Below are positions 1-8,945 of a stretch of DNA of 39,984 nt, in pieces. The notes below the pieces were generated by a model. It had not been told where the DNA came from. It made no database searches and saw nothing but the letters and a program-made list of their open reading frames with translations. This stretch comes from a virus. The translations under genes and the position numbers were made by a program. Position 1 is the stretch's first letter; each line of letters opens with the position of its first letter. The stretch lies in IMG/VR virus record IMGVR_UViG_3300020392_000031, positions 1 to 39,984 of that record; one strand, 5' to 3'.

Positions 1-189
1 GGGGCTACTTCTATAACAGTAAACCATGGACTGGGTACAAGAGATGTAATGGTTCAGCTTTATGATAATACAACTTTCGACACCGTTTATGCAGATGTAA
101 CAAGAAACCAAGTTGGACAGGTAACAGTAGACTTTACTACAGCTCCTGCTGCAGATGCAATAAGAATATTGATTACAAAGGTGTCATAA
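1..189 (+). CDS. Phage tail fibre or virion protein, C-terminal fragment
   Basis: An open frame enters from the left edge and stops with TAA at 187-189, giving 62 residues of a C-terminus. The end reads as a short beta domain with the motif VNHGLGTRDVMVQLYD, then DTVYAD, and closes with RILITKV. This type of terminal domain is common at the C-terminus of phage fibre or appendage proteins in marine phages (family knowledge). The next fibre gene starts 12 bases downstream, so the two are probably co-transcribed and may belong to the same adsorption apparatus. The N-terminus and total length cannot be seen. Confidence is high that it is coding and moderate that it is a fibre. Confidence 0.7.
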   Translation, partial: GATSITVNHGLGTRDVMVQLYDNTTFDTVYADVTRNQVGQVTVDFTTAPAADAIRILITKVS

Positions 190-200
190 TTTAATTTAAT

Positions 201-2408
201 ATGGCAATACGATTTTTAGCCGATACAACGACTGATGAAAACATAAAATTAACTGGTCAAATACAATCTGATGCAGATGTAATAATAAAGGTTGATGCAA
301 ATAATGACACGAGCGGTTCTAAGTTTGAAGTACTAAACGGAGGTAATAGTTTTTTATTTAGAGTTAATGAAGCTGGTAATGCAACTATAGCAAGTGATTT
401 AACAGTTACTGGTGGTGATATAACACTAAGTGGTACAGGACGTATACAAGGTATAGATACAGTAACAGCAGGCACTGATGCCGCAAGTAAAAATTATGTA
501 GATACTCAAGTTGCAGGTGTTCCACAAGGTACTGTTACCAGTGTAGGTGCAACAGCACCAATAACTTCGTCAGGAGGAACCACCCCAACGATTGGTGTTA
601 ATACAGCTGCGGTAAGCAGTGGTTCATCAAAATTAGCAACAGGAACACAAATACAAACAGCAATAGATAATGCAGTAGCGGGATTAGGAACAATGTCAAC
701 CTGGAAACTTACTGCCGATAGTGGTGGTACAGCAACGATTGATGATGCAGAAACTGTAGATATTGCTGGTGGCACTAACATAACTACAGTTCGTTCTGGA
801 AACACTGTAACTATAAATACATCTGCAACTACAAATACTGGTACAGTTACCAGTGTAGGAATTACTCCTGGCACAGGTATATCAGTTTCTGGTTCACCAA
901 TTACAGGTTCAGGAAGTATAACGGTAACTAATTCAGCTCCCGACCAAACAGTTGCTTTAACAGCAGGCACAGGTATAACAATAACGGGTACATATCCAAA
1001 CTTTACGATAACAAATAGTTCACCAAGTAGTGGTGGTACAGTTACAGGCTCAGGAACATCAGGGAGGAATGCAATCTGGAATGGTTCAAGCTCTTTAACA
1101 AATGGAAGATTTTTTGAATCTAATAGTGGTACTTTTCTAAAAAGCACTGCAAGTTTTCCTTTTAGTATACAAAATGATGGTGGAGTAACTGTTGCAGAGT
1201 TTGAAGGTTCTGGTACTGCAAATGTTTCTAATTTACAAATTTCACCAGGTACACAAACTAAACCAGGTTTAAATTTCGGAAAGAGAAGCGGAACTGGAGC
1301 TGGAGACACTAATACTGGAATATATAGTGAAGCTTCTGACCAAGTAAATATATCTGCTGGCGGCTCAGAAGTAGTAGCATTTTCAGATTCTGGAATACAC
1401 ATCGGTATATTAAGTGCAATGACATCTTCACCTTCCACTTATTTAACAGTGGATGGTACTACTATAAAAACAAGAACCGTAGCACAAGTAAGAGACGATA
1501 TTGGTGCAGGTACTGGAACAGTAACAGGGACAGGAACTTCTAACACATTATCAAAATGGACAAGTAGTTCAGCTATTGGTAATTCTGAAATAACTGATAC
1601 TGGAAGTCTTGTTAAAATAGGTAGTAACGGTTCAGGACAAGAAACACTTTATATAGATACAGACAACAGAAAAGTAGGGTTTAGAACCTCAAACCCAGGA
1701 GCTGCGTTTGATGTAAATGGTACAATAAGAGTTAGAAACCAATTAAATGTTGGAGACACGTCTGAGCAAAATCTATTTGTAAACGGTGGTTCTGGTGGTC
1801 AGTTTGTTAAGTTTGGTAATTATGGAGAGTCAGGTTCAGGTTCTCAAGGAAATTACTTTGGAATTACAAGCTCTGAAAATCAACCAAAATTTATTGCAGC
1901 TTTTGGCGATGGAGGAAAAGTGGTTCAAGCAAAACGAGTAGTTACAATTAAATTAACAGCAGCCGCTTTAAATGATTCATTTACAAACGCTGGTAAAATA
2001 CTTATTCCTGCTCAAGGAACTAATAATATAATTTGGCCTACTCAACTTTTTATATATAGAGGGCCAGGTAGTGCAGGAACGGGATGGACAAGTGGTACTA
2101 ATGTTGGAGCAACATTTTATTTTTGTGAATCAGACCCAGCATGCAATCTTAGCGAAAGAAAAAATATAGCAGTTATAGCGGGTGGTGTTTGCAGTGCATC
2201 TGATACGTGGTTCTGGGGCAGACCTGTTCCATTACCAACTATAAATGAAAATCCTAATGTTAGATGGAAGCTTGACAACAAGCCATTAAGATTTAGAACT
2301 AATGGAAATATAAACAATGCAACAATGGATTGGTATATTAGAATAGAATATATTCAAATGAATGTAACCGCAGGACTTACAAATAATGTAGATATAACAG
2401 TAAGTTAA
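201..2408 (+). CDS. Tail fibre protein
   Basis: A 735-residue protein dominated by Gly, Thr, Ser and Asn with low-complexity beta repeats. Residues 1-95 hold an N-terminal beta region ending in GTDAASKNYVDTQV, a linker often found in phage fibres. Residues 105-350 carry recurring blocks of the type GTVTSVG followed by GTGI and PITGSG, a hallmark of trimeric beta-helical fibre shafts. The last ~200 residues are less repetitive and aromatic-rich and may form the tip. I see no C-terminal S74 intramolecular chaperone peptidase motif. It starts 12 bases after the previous fibre-like gene. Its likely role is host recognition on the virion surface; the receptor cannot be inferred. Confidence 0.8.
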   Translation: MAIRFLADTTTDENIKLTGQIQSDADVIIKVDANNDTSGSKFEVLNGGNSFLFRVNEAGNATIASDLTVTGGDITLSGTGRIQGIDTVTAGTDAASKNYVDTQVAGVPQGTVTSVGATAPITSSGGTTPTIGVNTAAVSSGSSKLATGTQIQTAIDNAVAGLGTMSTWKLTADSGGTATIDDAETVDIAGGTNITTVRSGNTVTINTSATTNTGTVTSVGITPGTGISVSGSPITGSGSITVTNSAPDQTVALTAGTGITITGTYPNFTITNSSPSSGGTVTGSGTSGRNAIWNGSSSLTNGRFFESNSGTFLKSTASFPFSIQNDGGVTVAEFEGSGTANVSNLQISPGTQTKPGLNFGKRSGTGAGDTNTGIYSEASDQVNISAGGSEVVAFSDSGIHIGILSAMTSSPSTYLTVDGTTIKTRTVAQVRDDIGAGTGTVTGTGTSNTLSKWTSSSAIGNSEITDTGSLVKIGSNGSGQETLYIDTDNRKVGFRTSNPGAAFDVNGTIRVRNQLNVGDTSEQNLFVNGGSGGQFVKFGNYGESGSGSQGNYFGITSSENQPKFIAAFGDGGKVVQAKRVVTIKLTAAALNDSFTNAGKILIPAQGTNNIIWPTQLFIYRGPGSAGTGWTSGTNVGATFYFCESDPACNLSERKNIAVIAGGVCSASDTWFWGRPVPLPTINENPNVRWKLDNKPLRFRTNGNINNATMDWYIRIEYIQMNVTAGLTNNVDITVS

Positions 2409-2415
2409 AATTTAC

Positions 2416-2423
2416 TATATTTG
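2416..2423 (+). promoter_or_regulatory. Candidate Bacteroidota-type promoter (-7 box)
   Basis: TATATTTG matches the Bacteroidota -7 consensus TAnnTTTG. It lies in the 43-base gap after the fibre stop and would place a transcript start about 20 bases before the ATG at 2452. I find no clear TTG -33 element at the expected distance, so the call is tentative. Confidence 0.4.
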
Positions 2424-2451
2424 TGAATGTATAATAATTAAATAAAATGTA

Positions 2452-2706
2452 ATGGCAAAATTAAAAGACGAAGAATTAAAAAAAGTTCAAGAATTAAATC
2501 AACAGTTTTTACAAACTAAGATTGAGATAGCAGATGCTTTTGTAGCATTAGTAAAAAAAGTTCCTAATTTAGACTTAGTTCAAAATCAATTTGGAGAGTT
2601 AGAAAAAGAACTTATAAAATCTTATGGCGAGAACGCAGTAATTGATTTAAGGACTGGAGATGTAAAAGAACCAGAAAAAGAAACACCAGATGGCAAAGAT
2701 AAGTAA
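2452..2706 (+). CDS. Small coiled-coil protein, unknown function
   Basis: An 84-residue, highly charged protein. Residues 1-60 look like two amphipathic helices with heptad spacing, and the tail is Lys/Glu-rich and probably disordered. There is no signal peptide or membrane segment. It follows a TAnnTTTG box and overlaps the next gene by 17 bases, so translation of the two is probably coupled. I do not recognise the family. Its place among fibre genes suggests a virion assembly or accessory role, which is inference only. Confidence 0.65.
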   Translation: MAKLKDEELKKVQELNQQFLQTKIEIADAFVALVKKVPNLDLVQNQFGELEKELIKSYGENAVIDLRTGDVKEPEKETPDGKDK

Positions 2707-3217
2707 CACAGCGGCATATCCCTCAATATCTAATTTAGATTCGGAAGATTATTTAGTGCTGACAGATGCAGAAAATGAGTTAAAAACTAAAACTGCAACT
2801 ATTGCACAGATACAAAATCTTTTTGGGATAGACACCCTTGTTGCTCAAGTAACTGTAAATACTGGTTCATTATTAACTTTAGGAAACACTTCAATAACAC
2901 TGATAGCTGCTCCTGGAGCAAACAAAGTAATTGATATAATAAGTATATCTCAGTATTTAGACGCAGGCACAACACAATTTGATTTTGGTAATAATTTAGA
3001 AGTAAAGATTGGTGCGACAACTTTTGGAACATTAACTGCACAATCAGCTAATTTTGCTACAGATTTAGTTAGTAAAATAGAAACAGGTGCAACTACAAAA
3101 GTAATTGAACAAAATACTGCTGTTACTTTAGAAACAGCTGCAAATCCAACGCAAGGTAATGGTACAATGTATTTTAATATATTCTACCGTGTCTTGAATG
3201 TGGGCACATCATTTTAA
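2690..3217 (+). CDS. Small fibre-associated structural protein
   Basis: A 175-residue protein. Residues 8-45 contain ISNLDSEDYLVLTDAENELK followed by TKTATIAQIQNLFG. This resembles the short N-terminal segment of many phage fibre and appendage proteins, in which an Asp-rich strand precedes a Thr-Lys and a helix ending in Leu. The remaining ~125 residues are Thr-, Ala- and Asn-rich and predicted to be beta. It overlaps the upstream gene by 17 bases. A minor fibre, adaptor or spike is the most likely role. No enzymatic motif is visible. Confidence 0.6.
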   Translation: MAKISNTAAYPSISNLDSEDYLVLTDAENELKTKTATIAQIQNLFGIDTLVAQVTVNTGSLLTLGNTSITLIAAPGANKVIDIISISQYLDAGTTQFDFGNNLEVKIGATTFGTLTAQSANFATDLVSKIETGATTKVIEQNTAVTLETAANPTQGNGTMYFNIFYRVLNVGTSF

Positions 3218-3221
3218 TTAA

Positions 3222-3446
3222 ATGGACATACGTAAGATTTCTATAGGTGCAGACTATAAGTCTGGAGCAATGCACTACATAGTAGGGCAGGACGTTTTAG
3301 GCGGTAACTACCAAATTCATTTAATACAGCACGACCACGAATTAGATTCCTATAAAATTTGGATTATTCAAAAAAAAGAAATTTTACTTTGGAAAGAATT
3401 TAAAAACACCCTTCCTATTTCTTTGGAATATAATATTAATTTTTAA
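3222..3446 (+). CDS. Hypothetical small protein
   Basis: A 74-residue protein starting 4 bases after the previous stop and sharing the last base of its stop codon with the next start. It is rich in aromatic residues, Ile and Lys, with a central stretch GGNYQIHLIQHDHELDSYK that looks like alternating beta strands. There is no transmembrane helix. I do not recognise the family. Tight packing before the GroES-like gene suggests joint expression. Confidence 0.6.
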   Translation: MDIRKISIGADYKSGAMHYIVGQDVLGGNYQIHLIQHDHELDSYKIWIIQKKEILLWKEFKNTLPISLEYNINF

Positions 3447-4024
3447 TGCAATCACCTTTTTGTTTTATTGTAAAACCCTACAACGATAGGCGTTATGATA
3501 ATATAAAATATTATGGTGAAAAAAAGTTTTTTATTAGTACATCTGAAGAAGACCATACTGTTTCTACACGCTTTGCTACTGTAGTAAATATTCCAATTAA
3601 TTACAAAGGAAAAATTAAAAAAGGTGATACTCTTGTTGTTCACCATAATGTTTTTAAATATTATAACGATATTTATGGAAGACAAAAAAGTGGTAGAAGT
3701 TGGATTATAGATGATTTGTTTTTAGTTGATGATTATCAATTTTATATGTATAAACAAAATGGTAAGTGGTATAGTCATGACAAGTATTGTTTTGTAAAAC
3801 CTATACCTATCAAAAAAAAATACATAGATGTAGCTGAAAATGAAGAACCACTTTGGGGCATATTAAAATACGGCAATAAACAATTAGAACGTTTAAACAT
3901 ATTGCCTGGTGATAAAATATCATTTCAACCTAACAGTGAGTATGAATTTAAAATAGACGACGAAAAACTATACAGAATGTATACTAATAATATAACTTTA
4001 AAAGATGGACACGAAAGCAATTAA
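3446..4024 (+). CDS. GroES-like (Cpn10 fold) co-chaperonin candidate, possibly tandem domain
   Basis: A 192-residue protein. Two segments resemble the C-terminal half of GroES, where a Lys/Pro-Gly-Asp turn precedes a strand, a variable loop, and a '(I/V)D(D/N)E' strand. The first is KKGDTLVVHHNVF at residues 58-70, followed by DDLFLVDDYQFYMY at 89-102. The second is LPGDKISFQPNSEYEFKIDD at 153-172, followed by LYRMYTNNI. The second segment is preceded by GILKYGNK, comparable to the GroES G-x-V-x-x-x-G-x-G stretch. A normal GroES is ~95 residues, so this length fits two repeats. Phages such as T4 (gp31) encode GroES substitutes to fold capsid protein, which suits a gene just upstream of terminase and capsid. 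Homology is inferred by eye and the mobile GroEL-binding loop is not obvious. Confidence 0.5.
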   Translation: MQSPFCFIVKPYNDRRYDNIKYYGEKKFFISTSEEDHTVSTRFATVVNIPINYKGKIKKGDTLVVHHNVFKYYNDIYGRQKSGRSWIIDDLFLVDDYQFYMYKQNGKWYSHDKYCFVKPIPIKKKYIDVAENEEPLWGILKYGNKQLERLNILPGDKISFQPNSEYEFKIDDEKLYRMYTNNITLKDGHESN

Positions 4025-4280
4025 ATTACAGATTATACAAGCTGGAGAAAAAGCTGTTAAAGAATTAATCGATGTTGCAAAAGAAAAAATTATAAAGCCA
4101 GACCCAGATGATGAGTTAGCAGCAGATAGACTTAAAAATGCTGCCGCAACAAAAAAGCTTGCTATATTTGATGCTTTTGAAATACTTAAACGAATAGATG
4201 AAGAAAGAGATAAGTTGGAGGGAAAAGAAATAAAAACTAATAATTTACCAAAAGGCTTTGCAGAACGTAAATCAAAATAA
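4005..4280 (+). CDS. Candidate terminase small subunit
   Basis: A 91-residue, helix-rich protein with acidic and basic clusters. It overlaps the GroES-like gene by 20 bases and the large terminase by 23 bases. Position directly before terL is the main argument: small terminases recognise packaging sites and sit here in most tailed phages. Residues 40-75 (ADRLKNAAATKKLAIFDAFE, then a second helix) could form a compact helical bundle, but I see no clear helix-turn-helix. It could equally be a co-translated protein of other function. Confidence 0.45.
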   Translation: MDTKAIKLQIIQAGEKAVKELIDVAKEKIIKPDPDDELAADRLKNAAATKKLAIFDAFEILKRIDEERDKLEGKEIKTNNLPKGFAERKSK

Positions 4281-6507
4281 TATTTCTAATTTATGTAAAG
4301 GATTAATTCCTGCTAACATATTGTCTCGCAAAAACAAAGCAAGAACTTGGAGGTATGGTTATAATGATAAGTATGATGTTATTATAATATCTAAGAACGG
4401 AACTATTGGAGATATTATACATGTTTCAGGTTTAAGAATAGCTTTACCTGCTACGCCCAAGAAAGTGTTTAAACGGTCTGACAAAAAGGAGGAGCAATAT
4501 TGGCAGGTTTCAGAAATACCTGCTGTTTTAAAAAGAATATCATCTATATTTCAATGGCACGAAGCACCCTCATCATTTAAAAATCAATGGGTTGATTACA
4601 TTGAAGAAGAATTTAATAGAAGAGAAGAAGGATTTTGGTTTATGAATAATGGTAAACCTACATATATCACTGGCACTCATTATATGTATTTACAGTGGAC
4701 TAAAATTGATGTTGGACATCCTGATTATAGAGAAGCTAATAGAATATTTTATTTATTTTGGGAAGCATGTAAAGCTGACAATAGAAGTTTCGGAATGTGT
4801 TATTTAAAAATTAGGCGTTCTGGTTTTTCATTTATGAGTTCTTGTGAAGGTGTAAATACGGGCACTATAACTAAAAATGCCAGAATAGGAATTTTATCAA
4901 AAACTGGAGCAGATGCAAAAAAAATGTTTACAGATAAAATAGTTCCTATATCAAACAATTATCCATTCTTTTTTAAACCAATACAAGATGGTATGGATAA
5001 GCCAAAAACTGAATTAGCTTATAGAGTGCCAGCTTCAAAAATTACAAAGAAAAATATGTTTAATATTGAAGAAGAAGTTTTAGAAGGTCTGGATACTACT
5101 ATAGATTGGAAGAATACTTCTGATAATAGTTATGATGGTGAGAAGTTACAACTATTAATACATGATGAAAGTGGTAAATGGGAAAAACCTGAAAACATAT
5201 TAAATAACTGGAGGGTTACAAAAACTTGTTTAAGATTAGGTAGTAAAATTATTGGTAAATGTATGATGGGCTCAACATCAAATGCTTTAGATAAAGGAGG
5301 AAGAAATTTTAAAAGCTTATATAATGATTCTGATTGTACTAAAAGAAATGCAAATGGACAGACAAAAAGCGGGTTGTATTCTTTATTTGTACCTATGGAG
5401 TGGAACATGGAAGGTTTTATAGATAGATATGGAATGCCTGTTCTCAACACACCGAGTCAAGAGGTAGTAGGCATAGATGATGAAGCTATATACCAAGGTG
5501 CAGTTAATTATTGGGAAAACGAAGTAATATCTTTGAAAAATGACCCAGATGCACTTAATGAATACTACAGGCAATTTCCTCGCTCAGAGTCACATGCTTT
5601 CAGAGATGAAAGTAAACAATCAATATTTAATCTAACTAAAATTTATCAACAGATTGATTACAATGATAGTATAATTAAAGAACATTTTATAACTCAAGGT
5701 TCTTTTAGTTGGGAAAATGGAATTAAAGATACCAATGTTGTGTGGACTCCAAATAAAAGAGGAAGATTTTTTGTAACTTACATTCCTAAACGCTCTCTTC
5801 AAAACAACGTTATTAGAAAGAATAATAGGTTCTTTCCTGGCAATGAACATTTAGGCTCATTTGGTTGCGACTCTTATGATATATCAGGTGTTGTAGTAGG
5901 TAAAGGTTCTAATGGCTCTTTACACGGTTTAACTAAGTTTAGTATGGAAGAAATTCCAAGTAGTCATTTTTTTTTGGAATACATAGCAAGACCACAAACA
6001 GCTGAAATATTTTTTGAGGAAGTATTGATGGCATGTGTTTTTTATGGCATGCCTATATTATGTGAAAATAATAAACCTCGATTGTTATATCATTTTAAAA
6101 ATAGAGGATATCGAGGGTTTTGTTTAAACAGACCTGACAAAACGTTTAATAAACTTTCTAAAACTGAAAGAGAGTTAGGGGGTATACCAAACACGTCAGA
6201 GGATGTAAAACAATCACACGCATCTGCTATTGAATCATATATTGAAAAGAATATAGGAATTGATTTGGATGGCGTGTATAGGACAGAAGGTGATATGGGT
6301 AGTATGTATTTTCAACGAACACTTGAAGATTGGGCTAAGTTTGATATTAGTAATAGAACTAAGTTTGACGCTTCTATAAGTTCTGGTTTAGCTATAATGG
6401 CTAACCAAAAACACTTATATACACCGACTAAAGAAAAGACAAAAATTAGCATTAACTTTGCAAGATATAACAACAGCGAAAAAGTTAGTCGAATTATTAA
6501 TAAATGA
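4258..6507 (+). CDS. terL: Terminase large subunit (packaging ATPase and nuclease)
   Basis: A 749-residue two-domain motor that pumps DNA into the procapsid and cuts concatemers. ATPase part: a degenerate Walker A, LKIRRSGFS at ~183-191, and Walker B LQLLIHDESGKW at ~298-308 with catalytic Asp-Glu. Nuclease part (RNase H fold): FGCDSYDISG at ~535-544 supplies the first Asp, ILCENNKP at ~600-607 the Glu, and the stretch near SEDVKQSHASAIESYI the third acidic site. The long form and the Arg-Arg-Ser-Gly P-loop resemble terminases of Crassvirales and related marine phages. The listed start is a TTG inside the upstream gene; no in-frame ATG occurs until residue 129, so the start is TTG (4258) or another non-ATG codon such as TTG at 4321. 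Its stop overlaps the portal start in ATGA. Confidence 0.92.
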   Translation: MQNVNQNNISNLCKGLIPANILSRKNKARTWRYGYNDKYDVIIISKNGTIGDIIHVSGLRIALPATPKKVFKRSDKKEEQYWQVSEIPAVLKRISSIFQWHEAPSSFKNQWVDYIEEEFNRREEGFWFMNNGKPTYITGTHYMYLQWTKIDVGHPDYREANRIFYLFWEACKADNRSFGMCYLKIRRSGFSFMSSCEGVNTGTITKNARIGILSKTGADAKKMFTDKIVPISNNYPFFFKPIQDGMDKPKTELAYRVPASKITKKNMFNIEEEVLEGLDTTIDWKNTSDNSYDGEKLQLLIHDESGKWEKPENILNNWRVTKTCLRLGSKIIGKCMMGSTSNALDKGGRNFKSLYNDSDCTKRNANGQTKSGLYSLFVPMEWNMEGFIDRYGMPVLNTPSQEVVGIDDEAIYQGAVNYWENEVISLKNDPDALNEYYRQFPRSESHAFRDESKQSIFNLTKIYQQIDYNDSIIKEHFITQGSFSWENGIKDTNVVWTPNKRGRFFVTYIPKRSLQNNVIRKNNRFFPGNEHLGSFGCDSYDISGVVVGKGSNGSLHGLTKFSMEEIPSSHFFLEYIARPQTAEIFFEEVLMACVFYGMPILCENNKPRLLYHFKNRGYRGFCLNRPDKTFNKLSKTERELGGIPNTSEDVKQSHASAIESYIEKNIGIDLDGVYRTEGDMGSMYFQRTLEDWAKFDISNRTKFDASISSGLAIMANQKHLYTPTKEKTKISINFARYNNSEKVSRIINK

Positions 6508-8939
6508 AACAAGTAGAAATTAACTTAAAAGCAGCTGCATTCCCAGATGAATTTGCCACTGATGCTCAAAAAGATACTGCTGAGTATGGACTGCAAGTTG
6601 GGCAGGCAATTCAATACGAGTGGTTTAGAAAAGATAATGGCTCCTGTAGGTATTTAAATCAGTGGGCTGAATTCAATAGATTACGATTATACGCAAGGGG
6701 TGAGCAGTCTGTACAAAAGTATAAAAATGAGATTGCCATTGATGGTGATTTATCTTACCTTAATTTAGATTGGACACCAGTTCCAATAATTCCAAAATTT
6801 GTAGACATAGTTGTAAATGGTTTAAATGATAGACTATTTAAAGTAAACGCTTTTGCGGAAGACGCAATGTCTGCTGAAAAAAGAGATGCGTTTCAAAAGA
6901 AAGTAGAAGGTGAAATGATTGCTCGTCCTTTATTTCAACAAATAGAAGAGGACTTTGAGCTCAATGTATTTCAAACCGCTGAGGATGATTTACCAGAAAA
7001 CGATGAAGAGCTGGAATTGTTCATGCAAATGAAATATAAACCTGCTGTGGAGATTGCAGCTGAAGAGGCTATAGATACAGTATTAAATCAAAATCATTAT
7101 CAAGATATTCGTAAAAGAGTTGATTATGATATTATGACTATTGGTGTGGGTATGACTAAACATCAGTTTTTGCCTGGTCAAGGTATAGAAATTAATTATG
7201 TTGACCCAGCTAATGTAGTTTATAGTTATACTGAAGACCCTTATTTCAAAGATTGTTTTTATTGGGGTGAATTGAAAACTATACCTATGGCTGAACTTGT
7301 AAAAATAAATCCTGATATTACAAATGAAGATATGCAGGAAATTGCAAAGTATAGTCAGTCATGGTATAATTATTATAACAATGCACAGTATTATGAAAAC
7401 TCTTTGTTTTATAGAGACACTTGTACATTACTATATTTTAATTATAAAACCACACATACTTTCGTTTACAAAAGAAAAGAAATGCCTGATGGCACTTTTA
7501 AAGTAGTACAAAAAGATGAAAGCTTCAATCCACCAGAAGAAATGATGGTTGAAGGTAAATTCGAGAGAGTTGAAAAAAAGATAGAAGTTTGGTATGATGG
7601 TATAATGGTGATGGGTACAAACATTCTTTTAAAATGGGAGCTTGCAGAAAATATGGTAAGACCAAAAGCTGCAAGTCAAAATGCTTTACCAAATTATGTA
7701 GCTTGTGCACCAAGATTATATAAAGGTATGTATGAATCTTTGGTAAGAAGAATGATACCTTTTGCAGATTTAATTCAAGTAACACATTTGAAGCTGCAGC
7801 AGGTAATATCCAGAATGGTTCCTGACGGTGTTTTTATAGACGCTGACGGGCTTAATGAAGTTGATTTGGGTACTGGTAATGCTTACAATCCTGAAGACGC
7901 TCTGAGGCTTTATTTCCAAACAGGTAGTGTAGTGGGTAGAAGTTTTACTCAAGATGGTGAATTTAATAATGCCAAAATTCCTATAACACAATTAACATCT
8001 AATAGTGGTGGTGCTAAAATGCAAATGTTAATTCAAAACTATAATCATTATCTTGATATGATTAGAACAGTTACAGGTCTTAATGAAGCGCGCGATGGTT
8101 CTACACCAAATCCAGATGCCTTGGTTGGTGTACAGAAATTAGCAGCTCTAAATTCTAATACAGCTACAAGGCACATATTAAATGCGAGCTTGTATATTAC
8201 CAGAAGATTAGCAGAGGGTATAGTATTAAGAACAGCTGATGTTTTAGAATATTCAGATTTCAAAGACCAGTTTGCTATGCAAATAGGTAAATATAATTTA
8301 AACTTACTTGAAGATATTAAGAATTTATATCTGTATAGTTTCGGTATATTTTTAGAGTTAGCACCAGATGAAGAGGAAAGAGCGATGCTTGAAGCAAACA
8401 TACAAATGGCTTTATCTAAAAATGATATCAATTTAGAAGATGCGTTAGATATTAGAGAGATTCATAATCTCAAAATGGCTAATCAACTTTTAAAAACTAA
8501 AAGAAAAAGAAAGGCTGCTATGGAACAGCAGCAAGCACAGATGCAACAAGCTGCTCAAGCGCAAATGCAACAACAAGCAGCAATGATGGCTGCACAAACC
8601 GAACAACAAAGAATAGCTGCAGAAACTCAATCTAAGATGCAAATAAAACAAGCTGAGATTGCTATGGAAATAGAAAAAATGAAAAACGAAGCTATGTTAA
8701 AATCGCAACTTATGGAAACTGAATTTGCCTATAACATGCAGTTGAAAGGCATTGAACAATCTCAAATAGACAAAAGAGAAGCAGCAAAAGAAAGAGGAAA
8801 ATCAGATAGGATTAGTCAAGCTAACACACAGCAATCCAAACTTATTGAACAAAGAAAAAGAAACTTACCAGCAGTAAAGTTTGAATCAAACGAAGACACT
8901 TTAGATGGTTTTGATTTAGCAGAGTTTGGACCTAAATAA
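6504..8939 (+). CDS. Portal protein
   Basis: An 811-residue protein immediately after terL with an ATGA overlap. The body (about 1-660) is rich in aromatic and acidic residues and has the order expected of portal proteins, with a central segment around GLNEARDGSTPNPDALVGVQ that is typical of podoviral and crAss-like portals. The C-terminal 140 residues are an Ala/Gln/Met-rich coiled coil running from ~665, matching the barrel or crown helix of long portals, followed by a short acidic tail. The portal forms the dodecameric ring for terminase docking and DNA passage. Family identity comes from gene order, length and these features. Confidence 0.88.
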   Translation: MKQVEINLKAAAFPDEFATDAQKDTAEYGLQVGQAIQYEWFRKDNGSCRYLNQWAEFNRLRLYARGEQSVQKYKNEIAIDGDLSYLNLDWTPVPIIPKFVDIVVNGLNDRLFKVNAFAEDAMSAEKRDAFQKKVEGEMIARPLFQQIEEDFELNVFQTAEDDLPENDEELELFMQMKYKPAVEIAAEEAIDTVLNQNHYQDIRKRVDYDIMTIGVGMTKHQFLPGQGIEINYVDPANVVYSYTEDPYFKDCFYWGELKTIPMAELVKINPDITNEDMQEIAKYSQSWYNYYNNAQYYENSLFYRDTCTLLYFNYKTTHTFVYKRKEMPDGTFKVVQKDESFNPPEEMMVEGKFERVEKKIEVWYDGIMVMGTNILLKWELAENMVRPKAASQNALPNYVACAPRLYKGMYESLVRRMIPFADLIQVTHLKLQQVISRMVPDGVFIDADGLNEVDLGTGNAYNPEDALRLYFQTGSVVGRSFTQDGEFNNAKIPITQLTSNSGGAKMQMLIQNYNHYLDMIRTVTGLNEARDGSTPNPDALVGVQKLAALNSNTATRHILNASLYITRRLAEGIVLRTADVLEYSDFKDQFAMQIGKYNLNLLEDIKNLYLYSFGIFLELAPDEEERAMLEANIQMALSKNDINLEDALDIREIHNLKMANQLLKTKRKRKAAMEQQQAQMQQAAQAQMQQQAAMMAAQTEQQRIAAETQSKMQIKQAEIAMEIEKMKNEAMLKSQLMETEFAYNMQLKGIEQSQIDKREAAKERGKSDRISQANTQQSKLIEQRKRNLPAVKFESNEDTLDGFDLAEFGPK

Positions 8940-8945
8940 TTTTCT

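Noticed and set aside
506-1438. Long open frame of 310 codons on the - strand
   Set aside because: It lies antisense to the repetitive fibre gene; its Val/Pro-rich translation mirrors Gly/Thr repeats of the real frame.
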